From CALROG01 sp943369755 (GTDB taxonomy: Bacteria > Pseudomonadota > Gammaproteobacteria > Burkholderiales > Burkholderiaceae_C), in assembly GCA_943369755.1 (NCBI GenBank), contig CALROG020000028.1, positions 1 through 54,127 on the forward strand: a stretch of DNA of 54,127 nt, read 5' to 3'. The notes beneath the pieces were generated by a model. That model had not been told where the DNA came from. It saw only the letters and a list, made by a program, of their open reading frames with translations, and did no database searches. Shown here in pieces: positions 36,672 to 43,651 of the stretch. How positions within the stretch are numbered: the stretch's first letter is position 1; the number at the start of each line of letters is the position of its first letter. The position numbers and the translations under genes are program-made.

Positions 36672-37068
36672 GCCCCAAGCTCGCGTCCCCGCCTCGCGCT
36701 ATGTATTTGTATACGGCACCCTGCGCCGCGGTGATGACAATGACATCAACAAGCTGCTTCCCGCGCCGCGCTTTGTTGGCTGTGCCACGCTCAAGGGCCG
36801 CTTGTTCCACCTGGGGCGCTACCCCGGTGTACTGCTTGGGGGCGACAGCGATGTGGTGGGCGAGGTGTATGAGATTTGCGACGTGTTGGAGCAGCAACTG
36901 GATGAAATCGAGGAGCTTTACCCTCAACAGACCCATGAGTACAGCAAGCGCGAGGTGAGCGTGGCAGTGGCCGGGCGCACCCTGACATGCCTGGTTTATG
37001 AGGTCAACCCGGACGTGGCGCAGGGCAGGCCCGTGCTGGCCAGTGGCGATTGGGTGCGAGATCGGTAA
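36670..37068 (+). CDS. Gamma-glutamylcyclotransferase-like (AIG2/GGCT fold) protein
   Basis: A 132-residue GGCT-fold protein: YVFVYGTLRRGDDND is the conserved substrate loop (YGTLR), followed by GRLFHLGRYPGVLLGGD and VVGEVYEICDVLEQQLDEIE, which contains the catalytic Glu region. Enzymes of this fold release 5-oxoproline from gamma-glutamylamines; the natural substrate here is unknown. AAGG is 10 bases before ATG 36670. A short hairpin with T-tract follows the stop. Confidence 0.85.
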   Translation: MPQARVPASRYVFVYGTLRRGDDNDINKLLPAPRFVGCATLKGRLFHLGRYPGVLLGGDSDVVGEVYEICDVLEQQLDEIEELYPQQTHEYSKREVSVAVAGRTLTCLVYEVNPDVAQGRPVLASGDWVRDR

Positions 37069-37073
37069 ATTCC

Positions 37074-37096
37074 ACTAAATGAAATTTAGTTTTCTT
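37074..37096 (+). terminator. Putative intrinsic terminator of the GGCT-like gene
   Basis: ACTAAAT-GAA-ATTTAGT followed by TTTCTT, starting 5 bp after the stop. The stem is only AT-rich, so efficiency may be modest. Confidence 0.5.
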
Positions 37097-37131
37097 AATA
37101 TGAAATTCAAAAATGCTGCGGCGCAAAAAAT

Positions 37132-37252
37132 TTTCTCAATACAAGAAATATTATTCCGCATTGAGAAATTGCGACGATAAGTCATTGTTTTTATTGGCAT
37201 AAAAAATATATCTTCTATAAGACATAAGAGCTTCACAAGGTCTTGTAGAAGA
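37132..37252 (+). promoter_or_regulatory. AT-rich control region of isocitrate lyase with repeated sites
   Basis: The 259 bp between the GGCT-like gene and aceA is unusually AT-rich for this genome. It holds an inverted repeat TTTCTCAAT (37132-37140) / ATTGAGAAA (37160-37168) and two copies of TCTT-N4-AAGA at 37211-37222 and 37241-37252, 30 bp apart (about three helical turns). These look like binding sites for a regulator of the glyoxylate bypass; the regulator is not in the window. A promoter within this region is expected, but I cannot place it firmly. Confidence 0.5.
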
Positions 37253-37327
37253 CTTAAAGTTGTCTCCATCGGCATCCGGCTTGCAAGGCCAGTTTGCTGA
37301 CCCGTTTAACCAACCTCGGAGAGAACC

Positions 37328-38653
37328 ATGACCAACTGGACCCACCTGACCCGCGAACAGCAAATCGCCGCCCTGGAAAAAGACTGGGCTGAAAACCCAC
37401 GCTGGAAAGGCATCAAGCGCGGCTACAGCGCCGCCGATGTGGTGAAGCTGCGCGGCTCCCTGCAGGTCGAGCACACGCTGGCCAAACGCGGTGCTGAAAA
37501 GCTCTGGAACCTGATCAACACCGAGCCGTTCGTCAACTCGCTGGGCGCGCTGACGGGCAATCAGGCCATGCAGCAGGTCAAAGCCGGCTTGAAGGCCATT
37601 TACCTGAGCGGCTGGCAAGTGGCGGGCGACGCCAACAGCAATGGCGAGATGTATCCCGACCAGTCGCTGTACTCGGTGGATTCGGTGCCGAAGGTCGTGA
37701 AGCGTATCAACGCCACCTTCACCCGCGCTGACCAGATTCAGTGGAGCGAGGGCAAAAGCGTTGGCGACGACGGCTTCATTGACTACTTCGCCCCCATCGT
37801 GGCCGATGCCGAAGCCGGTTTCGGCGGCGTGCTGAACGCCTTTGAACTGATGAAGTCCATGATCGAAAACGGTGCCGCTGGCGTGCACTTTGAAGACCAG
37901 CTCGCTGCCGCCAAGAAGTGCGGCCATATGGGTGGCAAGGTTCTGGTGCCCACCCGTGACGCGGTGTCCAAACTGGTCGCGGCCCGCCTGGCGGCTGACG
38001 TGATGGGCACCCCTACCATCTTGCTGGCCCGTACCGACGCGGAAGCTGCCGATCTGGTGACCACCGATGTGGACGAAAACGACAAGCCTTTCCTGACCGG
38101 CGAGCGTACCGTTGAAGGCTTCTTCCGTAGCCGCAACGGCGTTGAGCAAGCCATCAGCCGCGGCCTCGCCTATGCCGAATACGCTGACCTGATCTGGTGC
38201 GAAACCGGCACGCCTGACCTGGCCTTTGCCAAGCAGTTTGCCGACGCGATCCATGCCAAGTTCCCGGGCAAGCTGCTGGCCTACAACTGCTCGCCTTCTT
38301 TCAACTGGAAGAAGAACCTGGACGACGCCACGATTGCCAAGTTCCAGAAGGAACTGGGTGCCATGGGTTACAAGTTCCAGTTCATCACCCTGGCCGGCTT
38401 CCACAGCCTGAATTACTCCATGTTCAACCTGGCCTACGGCTACGCCCGCAGCAACATGACGGCTTTTGTCGAGCTGCAGCAGGCTGAGTTTGCGGCTGCG
38501 GACAAGGGCTTCACGGCGGTGAAGCACCAGCGCGAAGTGGGTACTGGTTATTTCGACTCAGTGACCACCACCATCGAAGCCAACGCCTCGACGGCCGCAC
38601 TCAAGGGCTCGACAGAGGACGAGCAGTTCTTCGACGACAAGAAAGCCGCCTGA
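37328..38653 (+). CDS. aceA: Isocitrate lyase
   Basis: A 441-residue glyoxylate-bypass enzyme cleaving isocitrate to glyoxylate and succinate. The catalytic KKCGHMGGK loop is at about residues 197-205; SGWQVAGDANSNGEMYPDQS, VADAEAGFGGVLNAFELMKS and LAYNCSPSFNWKKN are substrate and metal-site blocks. Length is typical of the short bacterial form. CGGAGAG precedes the ATG. It stands alone with its own AT-rich control region and terminator; malate synthase is not in the window. Confidence 0.97.
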   Translation: MTNWTHLTREQQIAALEKDWAENPRWKGIKRGYSAADVVKLRGSLQVEHTLAKRGAEKLWNLINTEPFVNSLGALTGNQAMQQVKAGLKAIYLSGWQVAGDANSNGEMYPDQSLYSVDSVPKVVKRINATFTRADQIQWSEGKSVGDDGFIDYFAPIVADAEAGFGGVLNAFELMKSMIENGAAGVHFEDQLAAAKKCGHMGGKVLVPTRDAVSKLVAARLAADVMGTPTILLARTDAEAADLVTTDVDENDKPFLTGERTVEGFFRSRNGVEQAISRGLAYAEYADLIWCETGTPDLAFAKQFADAIHAKFPGKLLAYNCSPSFNWKKNLDDATIAKFQKELGAMGYKFQFITLAGFHSLNYSMFNLAYGYARSNMTAFVELQQAEFAAADKGFTAVKHQREVGTGYFDSVTTTIEANASTAALKGSTEDEQFFDDKKAA

Positions 38654-38699
38654 GCGGGGATCGTGCGTCAAGACGTCGGGCCTTCTGGCCTGGCCTCGT

Positions 38700-38737
38700 G
38701 ACCCCGTCTACCCTAGGGAAGACGGGGTTTGTTGTTT
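38700..38737 (+). terminator. Intrinsic terminator of aceA
   Basis: ACCCCGTC at 38701-38708 pairs with GACGGGGT at 38721-38728, with an inner CCCTAGGG palindrome in the loop, followed by TTGTTGTTTG. Confidence 0.8.
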
Positions 38738-38793
38738 GTGACGTTCGGCGCTAGAGTGAGGGCTGGTTCACACATCAATCAAGTGGAGCGGTC

Positions 38794-38988
38794 ATGAGTG
38801 CATCGAGCGAGAAAACCGGGGTCTTCGAGTCGGGCAACCTGAACCAGCAGCGTTGCCCCGACTGCAATGGCACAGGCGAGCTACGCATTGACAGCGAGAA
38901 CATCAACGAGAACTTTGAAGTCGAGAAACAGACCGTGATTACCGGCTGCCCGCGCTGTGACGGCACCGGGTTCATTGCGGCGGGTTAA
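38794..38988 (+). CDS. Small zinc-knuckle-like protein (DnaJ-type CxxCxGxG motifs)
   Basis: A 64-residue protein with two C-x-x-C-x-G-x-G motifs, CPDCNGTG and CPRCDGTG, separated by 25 residues, as in one zinc site of the DnaJ cysteine-rich region. One zinc ion could be held by the four cysteines. No HSP40 J-domain is present. I recall similar orphan mini-proteins in Burkholderiales but no function. The ATG follows AGTGGAGCGG. Its TAA (38986-38988) overlaps a TAAAAT that may be the -10 of the thrS leader transcript. Confidence 0.75.
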   Translation: MSASSEKTGVFESGNLNQQRCPDCNGTGELRIDSENINENFEVEKQTVITGCPRCDGTGFIAAG

Positions 38989-39045
38989 AATCAGGAGCTG
39001 TCCTGCAAGGTGCAGGCGAACAAGAGCGAGAAAGGCAACCTGGTT

Positions 39046-39087
39046 ATGACACCGCGAACTACGCCGGAAGGTTCCACGACCCTTTGA
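39046..39087 (+). CDS. Threonine-rich leader peptide of thrS
   Basis: ATG ACA CCG CGA ACT ACG then CCG GAA GGT TCC ACG ACC CTT TGA encodes MTPRTTPEGSTTL. Five of 13 residues are Thr, including two adjacent pairs. AAAGG lies 10 bases upstream as a ribosome site. Its stop lies inside the loop of a CGACC/GGTCG hairpin and is 41 bp before a strong terminator that precedes thrS. This is the arrangement of a ribosome-mediated attenuator: stalling at Thr codons when charged tRNA-Thr is scarce would favour read-through into thrS. Confidence 0.75.
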   Translation: MTPRTTPEGSTTL

Positions 39088-39160
39088 GGTCGCAGCCCGC
39101 GTTGCTTCAAGCTCCTCCAGTTTCAAGATAAAGCGCGGCCGTGACCGCGCTTTATTTTTT
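39077..39160 (+). promoter_or_regulatory. thrS transcription attenuator (alternative hairpins and terminator)
   Basis: Hairpin 1: CGACC (39077-39081) with GGTCG (39088-39092) around the leader stop. Terminator: ATAAAGCGCGG (39128-39138) with CCGCGCTTTAT (39145-39155), then TTTTT; 11 bp perfect. Antiterminator: CCGCG at 39097-39101, with CTT further on, can pair with the left arm of the terminator (CGCGG, 39134-39138). Ribosome position on the threonine codons would decide which forms. The ThrRS start is 14 bp after the T-tract. Confidence 0.75.
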
Positions 39161-39173
39161 GCCCCTGAATAAC

Positions 39174-41081
39174 ATGATTCAAATCACACTTCCTGATGGT
39201 TCCAAGCGCGACTTCCCCGGCCCGGTGACGGTGGCCGAGGTGGCCGCATCGATCGGTGCCGGCCTGGCCAAGGCGGCTTTGGCCGGCAAGATCGACGGCA
39301 AAGTGGTCGACACCAGCCACACGATTGCCGCCGACAGCCCGCTCTCCATTGTCACGGCCAAAGACGCTGATGGCCTGGAGGTCATCCGCCATTCCACGGC
39401 GCATTTGCTGGCGTATGCCGTCAAGGAGCTGTTCCCCGAGGCCCAGGTAACCATTGGCCCGGTGATCGAGAACGGCTTTTTCTACGACTTTTCCTACAAG
39501 CGGCCGTTTACACCCGAGGATTTGGTCGCCATCGAAAAGCGCATGACCGAATTGGCCGCCAAAGACGAGCCGGTGACCCGCCGGGTGCTGCCGCGCGACG
39601 ACGCGGTGGCTTACTTCAAGAGCATTGGAGAGCACTACAAGGCGGAAATCATTGCCAGCATCCCCGCCAATGAAGACGTCAGTCTGTACCGCGAGGGCAA
39701 GTTTGAAGACCTGTGCCGCGGCCCGCACGTGCCAAGCACCGGCAAGCTGAAGTTCTTCAAGCTGATGAAGCTGGCGGGTGCCTACTGGCGCGGTGACCAT
39801 CGCAACGAAATGCTGCAACGTGTCTACGGCACGGCCTGGGCTACCAAGGACGAGTTGCAGCAGTATCTGACGATGCTGGAAGAGGCGGAGAAGCGTGACC
39901 ACCGCAAACTTGGCCGTGAGCTGGACCTGTTCCACATTGATGACCATGCGCCGGGGGTTGTGTTCTGGCACCCCAAGGGCTGGACGGTATGGCAGGAGGT
40001 AGAGCAGTACATGCGCCGTGTCTACCGCGACAACGGCTACCAGGAAGTCAAGGGCCCGCAACTGCTGGACAAGACCTTGTGGGAGAAAACCGGTCACTGG
40101 GACAAGTACCGCGAGAACATGTTTACCACGGAGTCCGAGAAGCGCGACTACGCGCTCAAGCCGATGAACTGCCCGGGGCACATCCTGATCTTCAAGCAGG
40201 GCATCAAGAGCTACCGCGACCTGCCGCTGCGCTATGGTGAGTTCGGCCAGTGCCACCGGAATGAGCCCACCGGCGGGCTGCACGGCATCATGCGGGTGCG
40301 CGGCTTCACCCAGGACGACGGCCACATCTTCTGTACCGAAGACATGATCCTGCCCGAGTGCACGGCCTACACGGCCCTGTTGCAGAAGGTTTACACAGAC
40401 TTCGGTTTTAAAAACATCATCTACAAGGTGGCAACGCGGCCGGCGCAGCGCATCGGCTCCGACGAAAGCTGGGACAAAGCTGAGCACGCCTTGATGCAAA
40501 GCCTGCGGGCGTCTGGCTGCGAGTTTGAGATTTCGCCGGGCGACGGGGCCTTTTACGGGCCGAAGATTGAATACACCCTGAAGGACGCCATCGGCCGCCA
40601 ATGGCAGTGTGGCACCATGCAGGTGGACTTCTCGATGCCCGAGCGCCTGGACGCGGAATACGTCGGTGAAGACGGCGCTCGTCACCGGCCTGTGATGTTG
40701 CACCGGGCCATTGTTGGGAGCATGGAGCGCTTCATTGGAATCTTGATCGAGCAGCACTCGGGCGCATTGCCGGCCTGGCTGGCCCCGGTGCAGGTAGCGG
40801 TACTGAATATCACGGATTCCCAGGCCGATTACGCCCGGGAAGTGGTCAAAACGCTGCAAAATCAAGGGCTTAGGGTCGAATTGGACCTGCGCAACGAGAA
40901 AATTACGTATAAAATACGAGAGCATTCGATGCAAAAGCTGCCGTACATCCTTGTCCTGGGCGACAAGGAAAAGGCGGCCGGTGCCGTCGCAGTGCGCGCC
41001 CGAGGCAACCAGGATCTCGGAGTGATGTCCGTCGATGCGTTCTTGCAGAAGATCGCTTCAGACATCGCCAACAAGCTCTGA
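39174..41081 (+). CDS. thrS: Threonine-tRNA ligase
   Basis: A 635-residue class II synthetase: TGS domain (MIQITLPDGSKRDFPGPV), the editing domain with HSTAHLLAYAVKELFP (H-x-x-x-H) and LCRGPHVPSTGKLKFFKLMK, the catalytic core with MNCPGHILIFK (zinc Cys) and CHRNEPTGGLHGIMRVRGF (motif 2), and a C-terminal anticodon-binding domain (VQVAVLNITDSQADYA). ATG 39174 has no good Shine-Dalgarno. A GTG at 39141 keeps the frame but lies in the terminator stem. Control by the leader peptide just upstream is likely. First gene of the thrS-ihfA translation operon. Confidence 0.97.
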   Translation: MIQITLPDGSKRDFPGPVTVAEVAASIGAGLAKAALAGKIDGKVVDTSHTIAADSPLSIVTAKDADGLEVIRHSTAHLLAYAVKELFPEAQVTIGPVIENGFFYDFSYKRPFTPEDLVAIEKRMTELAAKDEPVTRRVLPRDDAVAYFKSIGEHYKAEIIASIPANEDVSLYREGKFEDLCRGPHVPSTGKLKFFKLMKLAGAYWRGDHRNEMLQRVYGTAWATKDELQQYLTMLEEAEKRDHRKLGRELDLFHIDDHAPGVVFWHPKGWTVWQEVEQYMRRVYRDNGYQEVKGPQLLDKTLWEKTGHWDKYRENMFTTESEKRDYALKPMNCPGHILIFKQGIKSYRDLPLRYGEFGQCHRNEPTGGLHGIMRVRGFTQDDGHIFCTEDMILPECTAYTALLQKVYTDFGFKNIIYKVATRPAQRIGSDESWDKAEHALMQSLRASGCEFEISPGDGAFYGPKIEYTLKDAIGRQWQCGTMQVDFSMPERLDAEYVGEDGARHRPVMLHRAIVGSMERFIGILIEQHSGALPAWLAPVQVAVLNITDSQADYAREVVKTLQNQGLRVELDLRNEKITYKIREHSMQKLPYILVLGDKEKAAGAVAVRARGNQDLGVMSVDAFLQKIASDIANKL

Positions 41082-41166
41082 TTTTCAAGTTTGAAACCAG
41101 CTTGCCCGCGTGCGTTGTGCGGTGTTCGCCACTTCATTGTGGCAAATGATTTGAAGGATTTACGCC

Positions 41167-41766
41167 ATCGCTACTGAATTTCGCGACCGTCGCCACCGCG
41201 AGGAACGCAAACACCGCCTGAACCGGGAAATCATGGCCCCGGAAGTACGCCTCTCGGGGCCCGAAAACGAGCCCTTGGGCATCGTCAGTCTGGCCGAGGC
41301 ACTGCGAATGGCGGGTGAGGCGGATGTGGACCTGGTTGAAATTGCTGCCACGGCGATCCCGCCGGTCTGTCGTTTGATGGATTACGGCAAGTTCAAGTAC
41401 CAGGAGCAGAAAAAGGCGGCGGAAGCAAAAGCCAAGCAGACGGTCATCGAAATCAAGGAAGTCAAGTTCCGCCCAGGCACCGACGACGGTGACTACAACA
41501 TCAAGATGCGCAATATCAAGCGTTTTCTGGCGGAAGGCGACAAGTGCAAGATCACGCTGCGTTTTCGGGGCCGGGAGATCACGCACCAGGAAATCGGCAT
41601 GGCGTTGCTCAACCGGATCCGTGACGAGCTGGTGGACCTGATCATTGTTGAGCAGTTCCCCAAGCTTGAAGGCCGGCAGATGATCATGATGATCGCGCCG
41701 GGCAAGAAGAAGTCGGGTGGCGCAGCCAAACCCGCCGCAGAAACTGCTCCGGCGGCAGCTGCGTAA
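41167..41766 (+). CDS. infC: Translation initiation factor IF-3 (AUC start)
   Basis: A 199-residue IF3: N-domain (RLSGPENEPLGIVSLAEALR), linker, and C-domain (EIKEVKFRPGTDDGDYNIKM, RFRGREITHQEIG, MMIAPGKKK). The family N-terminus IATEFRDRRHREERKHRLNRE is only reached if translation begins at ATC 41167, which has AAGGA 8 bases upstream; the first ATG (41233) would remove 22 conserved residues. A non-canonical start is the known basis of infC autoregulation, since IF3 rejects such codons. 85 bp after thrS. Confidence 0.93.
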   Translation: MATEFRDRRHREERKHRLNREIMAPEVRLSGPENEPLGIVSLAEALRMAGEADVDLVEIAATAIPPVCRLMDYGKFKYQEQKKAAEAKAKQTVIEIKEVKFRPGTDDGDYNIKMRNIKRFLAEGDKCKITLRFRGREITHQEIGMALLNRIRDELVDLIIVEQFPKLEGRQMIMMIAPGKKKSGGAAKPAAETAPAAAA

Positions 41767-41777
41767 AAGTCAGTCAT

Positions 41778-41798
41778 TCACCGGTTGGTCGCCGGTGA
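41778..41798 (+). promoter_or_regulatory. Hairpin in the infC-rpmI spacer
   Basis: TCACCGG-TTGGTCG-CCGGTGA, a 7-bp perfect stem 12 bp after infC without a T-tract. In other bacteria ribosomal protein L20 represses this operon by binding structured mRNA ahead of rpmI, so this hairpin is a candidate part of such a site; that link is inference. Confidence 0.4.
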
Positions 41799-41903
41799 GT
41801 AACCAGTGGAAAGCTGAAAAGCGCCACACAAGTGGCTCGGGGCCAACAAGCCTGTGGAAATGATCCGCAGCGCCTCACGAGCACAACAAAGAAGGAGCAT
41901 CAC

Positions 41904-42107
41904 ATGCCCAAAATGAAGACCAAGAGCAGCGCCAAGAAGCGCTTTCGAGTTCGTCCAGGCGGCACCGTCAAGCGGGGCCAGGCCTTCAAACGTCACATCC
42001 TGACCAAGAAGACCACCAAGAACAAGCGCCATCTGCGCGGGTCAGTGTCGGTTCATGAAACCAATATGGTTTCCATGGCCGCCATGTTGCCCGGCATGGG
42101 CATCTGA
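41904..42107 (+). CDS. rpmI: 50S ribosomal protein L35
   Basis: A 67-residue basic protein, MPKMKTKSSAKKRFRVRPGG at the N-terminus and KRHLRGSVSVHETN near the end, standard for bL35. AAGGAG lies 8 bases before ATG 41904. It sits between infC and rplT as in most bacteria, and is translated together with L20. Confidence 0.97.
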   Translation: MPKMKTKSSAKKRFRVRPGGTVKRGQAFKRHILTKKTTKNKRHLRGSVSVHETNMVSMAAMLPGMGI

Positions 42108-42134
42108 TCAACCTGACGAACAAGGAGTAAATAC

Positions 42135-42494
42135 ATGCCTCGCGTCAAACGTGGTGTAACGGCTCGCGCCCGCCACAAAAAAGTTCTCGCACTCGCCAAG
42201 GGTTTCCGCGGTCGCCGCGGCAATGTCTTCCGCATCGCCAAAGAAGCGGTGATGAAGGCCGGGCAGTATGCCTACCGTGACCGCCGTACCAAGAAACGCG
42301 TCTTTCGCCAGCTGTGGATTGCGCGTATCAACGCCGCCGCCCGTGAACTGGGCCTGACGTATAGCCAGTTCGCCAACGGCATCCGCAAAGCCGGTATCGA
42401 GATCGACCGCAAGGTTCTGGCCGATATCGCCGTGCACGACAAAGCCGCTTTTGCCGGCATCGTGGAGCAAGTCAAGGCCAAGCTGGCTGCTTGA
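42135..42494 (+). CDS. rplT: 50S ribosomal protein L20
   Basis: A 119-residue bL20: MPRVKRGVTARARHKKVLAL, GFRGRRGNVFRIAKEAVMKA, LWIARINAAARELGLTYSQF. The long basic N-terminal helix binds 23S rRNA early in assembly; in other bacteria L20 also represses translation of its own operon. It follows rpmI after 27 bp with AAGGAG upstream. A dispersed repeat copy separates it from pheS. Confidence 0.98.
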   Translation: MPRVKRGVTARARHKKVLALAKGFRGRRGNVFRIAKEAVMKAGQYAYRDRRTKKRVFRQLWIARINAAARELGLTYSQFANGIRKAGIEIDRKVLADIAVHDKAAFAGIVEQVKAKLAA

Positions 42495-42507
42495 TGTTCA
42501 GCTCGTC

Positions 42508-42576
42508 GCTATCGTTTTGATAGCGCCTTGCGTAATGAAAACAAGGGCTAGAGCTTGAAAAGGCGCTAGCCCTTGT
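42508..42576 (+). repeat. Dispersed repeat, copy D, with hairpins (rplT-pheS spacer)
   Basis: GCTATC-GTTTT-GATAGC (42508-42524), then CGCCTTGCGTAAT...ACAAGGGCTAGAGC, corresponds to copies A-C with more changes in the middle. ACAAGGGCTAG (42541-42551) also pairs perfectly with CTAGCCCTTGT (42566-42576). No T-tract follows, so it may be a processing or partial pause site rather than a terminator. Confidence 0.65.
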
Positions 42577-42594
42577 GCATTTGGAAGAGAAGTC

Positions 42595-43632
42595 ATGAAC
42601 GAGCTGGACGCCATCGTCGAAAGCGCGCGGCAGGGTTTTGAAAATGCAGCCACGCCGGCCGAGCTGGAAAATGCCAAGGCGCTGTACTTGGGCAAGTCAG
42701 GCCGCATCACCGAACTCATGAAGGGCATGGCGGCGCTGAGTGTTGACGAAAAAAAGACCCGGGGCGCGATGATCAATAGCGCCAAGCAGGCGGTCGAAGC
42801 TGCGCTCAACGCGCGTCGGCAGGCGCTGGCCAACGCCGAAATGCAGGCCCAGCTACAGGGTGAGGCACTGGACGTCTCTTTGCCCGGACGCGAGCGCGGC
42901 ACTGGTGGGCTGCACCCGGTTTCCCTGACGCTGGAGCGGATTGAAGGGATTTTTGGCTCGATGGGCTTTGAGGTTGCCCAGGGCCCCGAGATCGAAACCG
43001 ACTGGTTCAACTTTACCGCGCTCAACACGCCTGAAGACCACCCCGCGCGCTCGATGCACGACACCTTCTATGTGGAAGGCGGCTACCTGTTGCGCACCCA
43101 CACCAGCCCAATGCAGATTCGCCATGCCGTCCAGCATGTCAAAAAGTACAAAGACTGCATCGATGCGGGGCAAGGCATGCCCGAGATCCGCGTGATCGCG
43201 CCGGGGCGTACCTACCGGGTGGACAGCGACGCCACCCACTCGCCCATGTTCCATCAGTGTGAAGGCCTGTGGATCGGCACGAACGTGAGCTTCAAAGACC
43301 TGAAGGTGGTGTTCACGGACTTCTGCCGCACGTTTTTTGAAAGCGACGACCTGGTGCTTCGCTTCCGTCCGAGCTTTTTCCCGTTTACCGAACCAAGTGC
43401 AGAGATTGACATCCAGTTCCAGGGCGGGCCGCTGGCGGGGCGCTGGCTTGAGGTGGCAGGGGCTGGGCAGGTTCACCCCAACGTGGTGCGCAACATGGGC
43501 CTTGATCCGGAGCACTACATTGGTTTTGCCTTTGGCATGGGCCCGGACCGCCTGACGATGTTGCGCTATGGCGTCAACGACTTGCGCCTGTTTTTTGACG
43601 GAGACATCCGTTTCCTGAGCCAATTCCAGTAA
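42595..43632 (+). CDS. pheS: Phenylalanine-tRNA ligase alpha subunit
   Basis: A 345-residue class II subunit with an N-terminal coiled coil (residues about 1-90) and the catalytic core: FEVAQGPEIETDWFNFTALN, DDTFYVEG-like motif RSMHDTFYVEGGYLLRTHTS, GRTYRVDSDATHSPMFHQCE and the terminal GMGPDRLTMLRYGVNDLR (motif 3). AGAGAAG precedes the ATG. Forms an alpha2-beta2 tetramer with PheT, encoded 19 bp downstream. Confidence 0.97.
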   Translation: MNELDAIVESARQGFENAATPAELENAKALYLGKSGRITELMKGMAALSVDEKKTRGAMINSAKQAVEAALNARRQALANAEMQAQLQGEALDVSLPGRERGTGGLHPVSLTLERIEGIFGSMGFEVAQGPEIETDWFNFTALNTPEDHPARSMHDTFYVEGGYLLRTHTSPMQIRHAVQHVKKYKDCIDAGQGMPEIRVIAPGRTYRVDSDATHSPMFHQCEGLWIGTNVSFKDLKVVFTDFCRTFFESDDLVLRFRPSFFPFTEPSAEIDIQFQGGPLAGRWLEVAGAGQVHPNVVRNMGLDPEHYIGFAFGMGPDRLTMLRYGVNDLRLFFDGDIRFLSQFQ

Positions 43633-43651
43633 CCCGCGACGAGAACAAGAC

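Noticed and set aside
37151..38527. Open frame of 458 codons antisense to isocitrate lyase
   Set aside because: It extends through the non-coding AT-rich control region and has no domain. Isocitrate lyase has all catalytic motifs on the other strand.
38989..39160. T-box riboswitch upstream of thrS
   Set aside because: No T-box sequence or specifier-loop structure is visible, and T-boxes are essentially absent from betaproteobacteria. The Thr-rich leader peptide explains the region better.
39123..40934. Open frame of 603 codons antisense to thrS
   Set aside because: The translation is Leu/Val/His/Arg-rich noise typical of an antisense frame in GC-rich coding DNA. ThrRS on the other strand is unmistakable.
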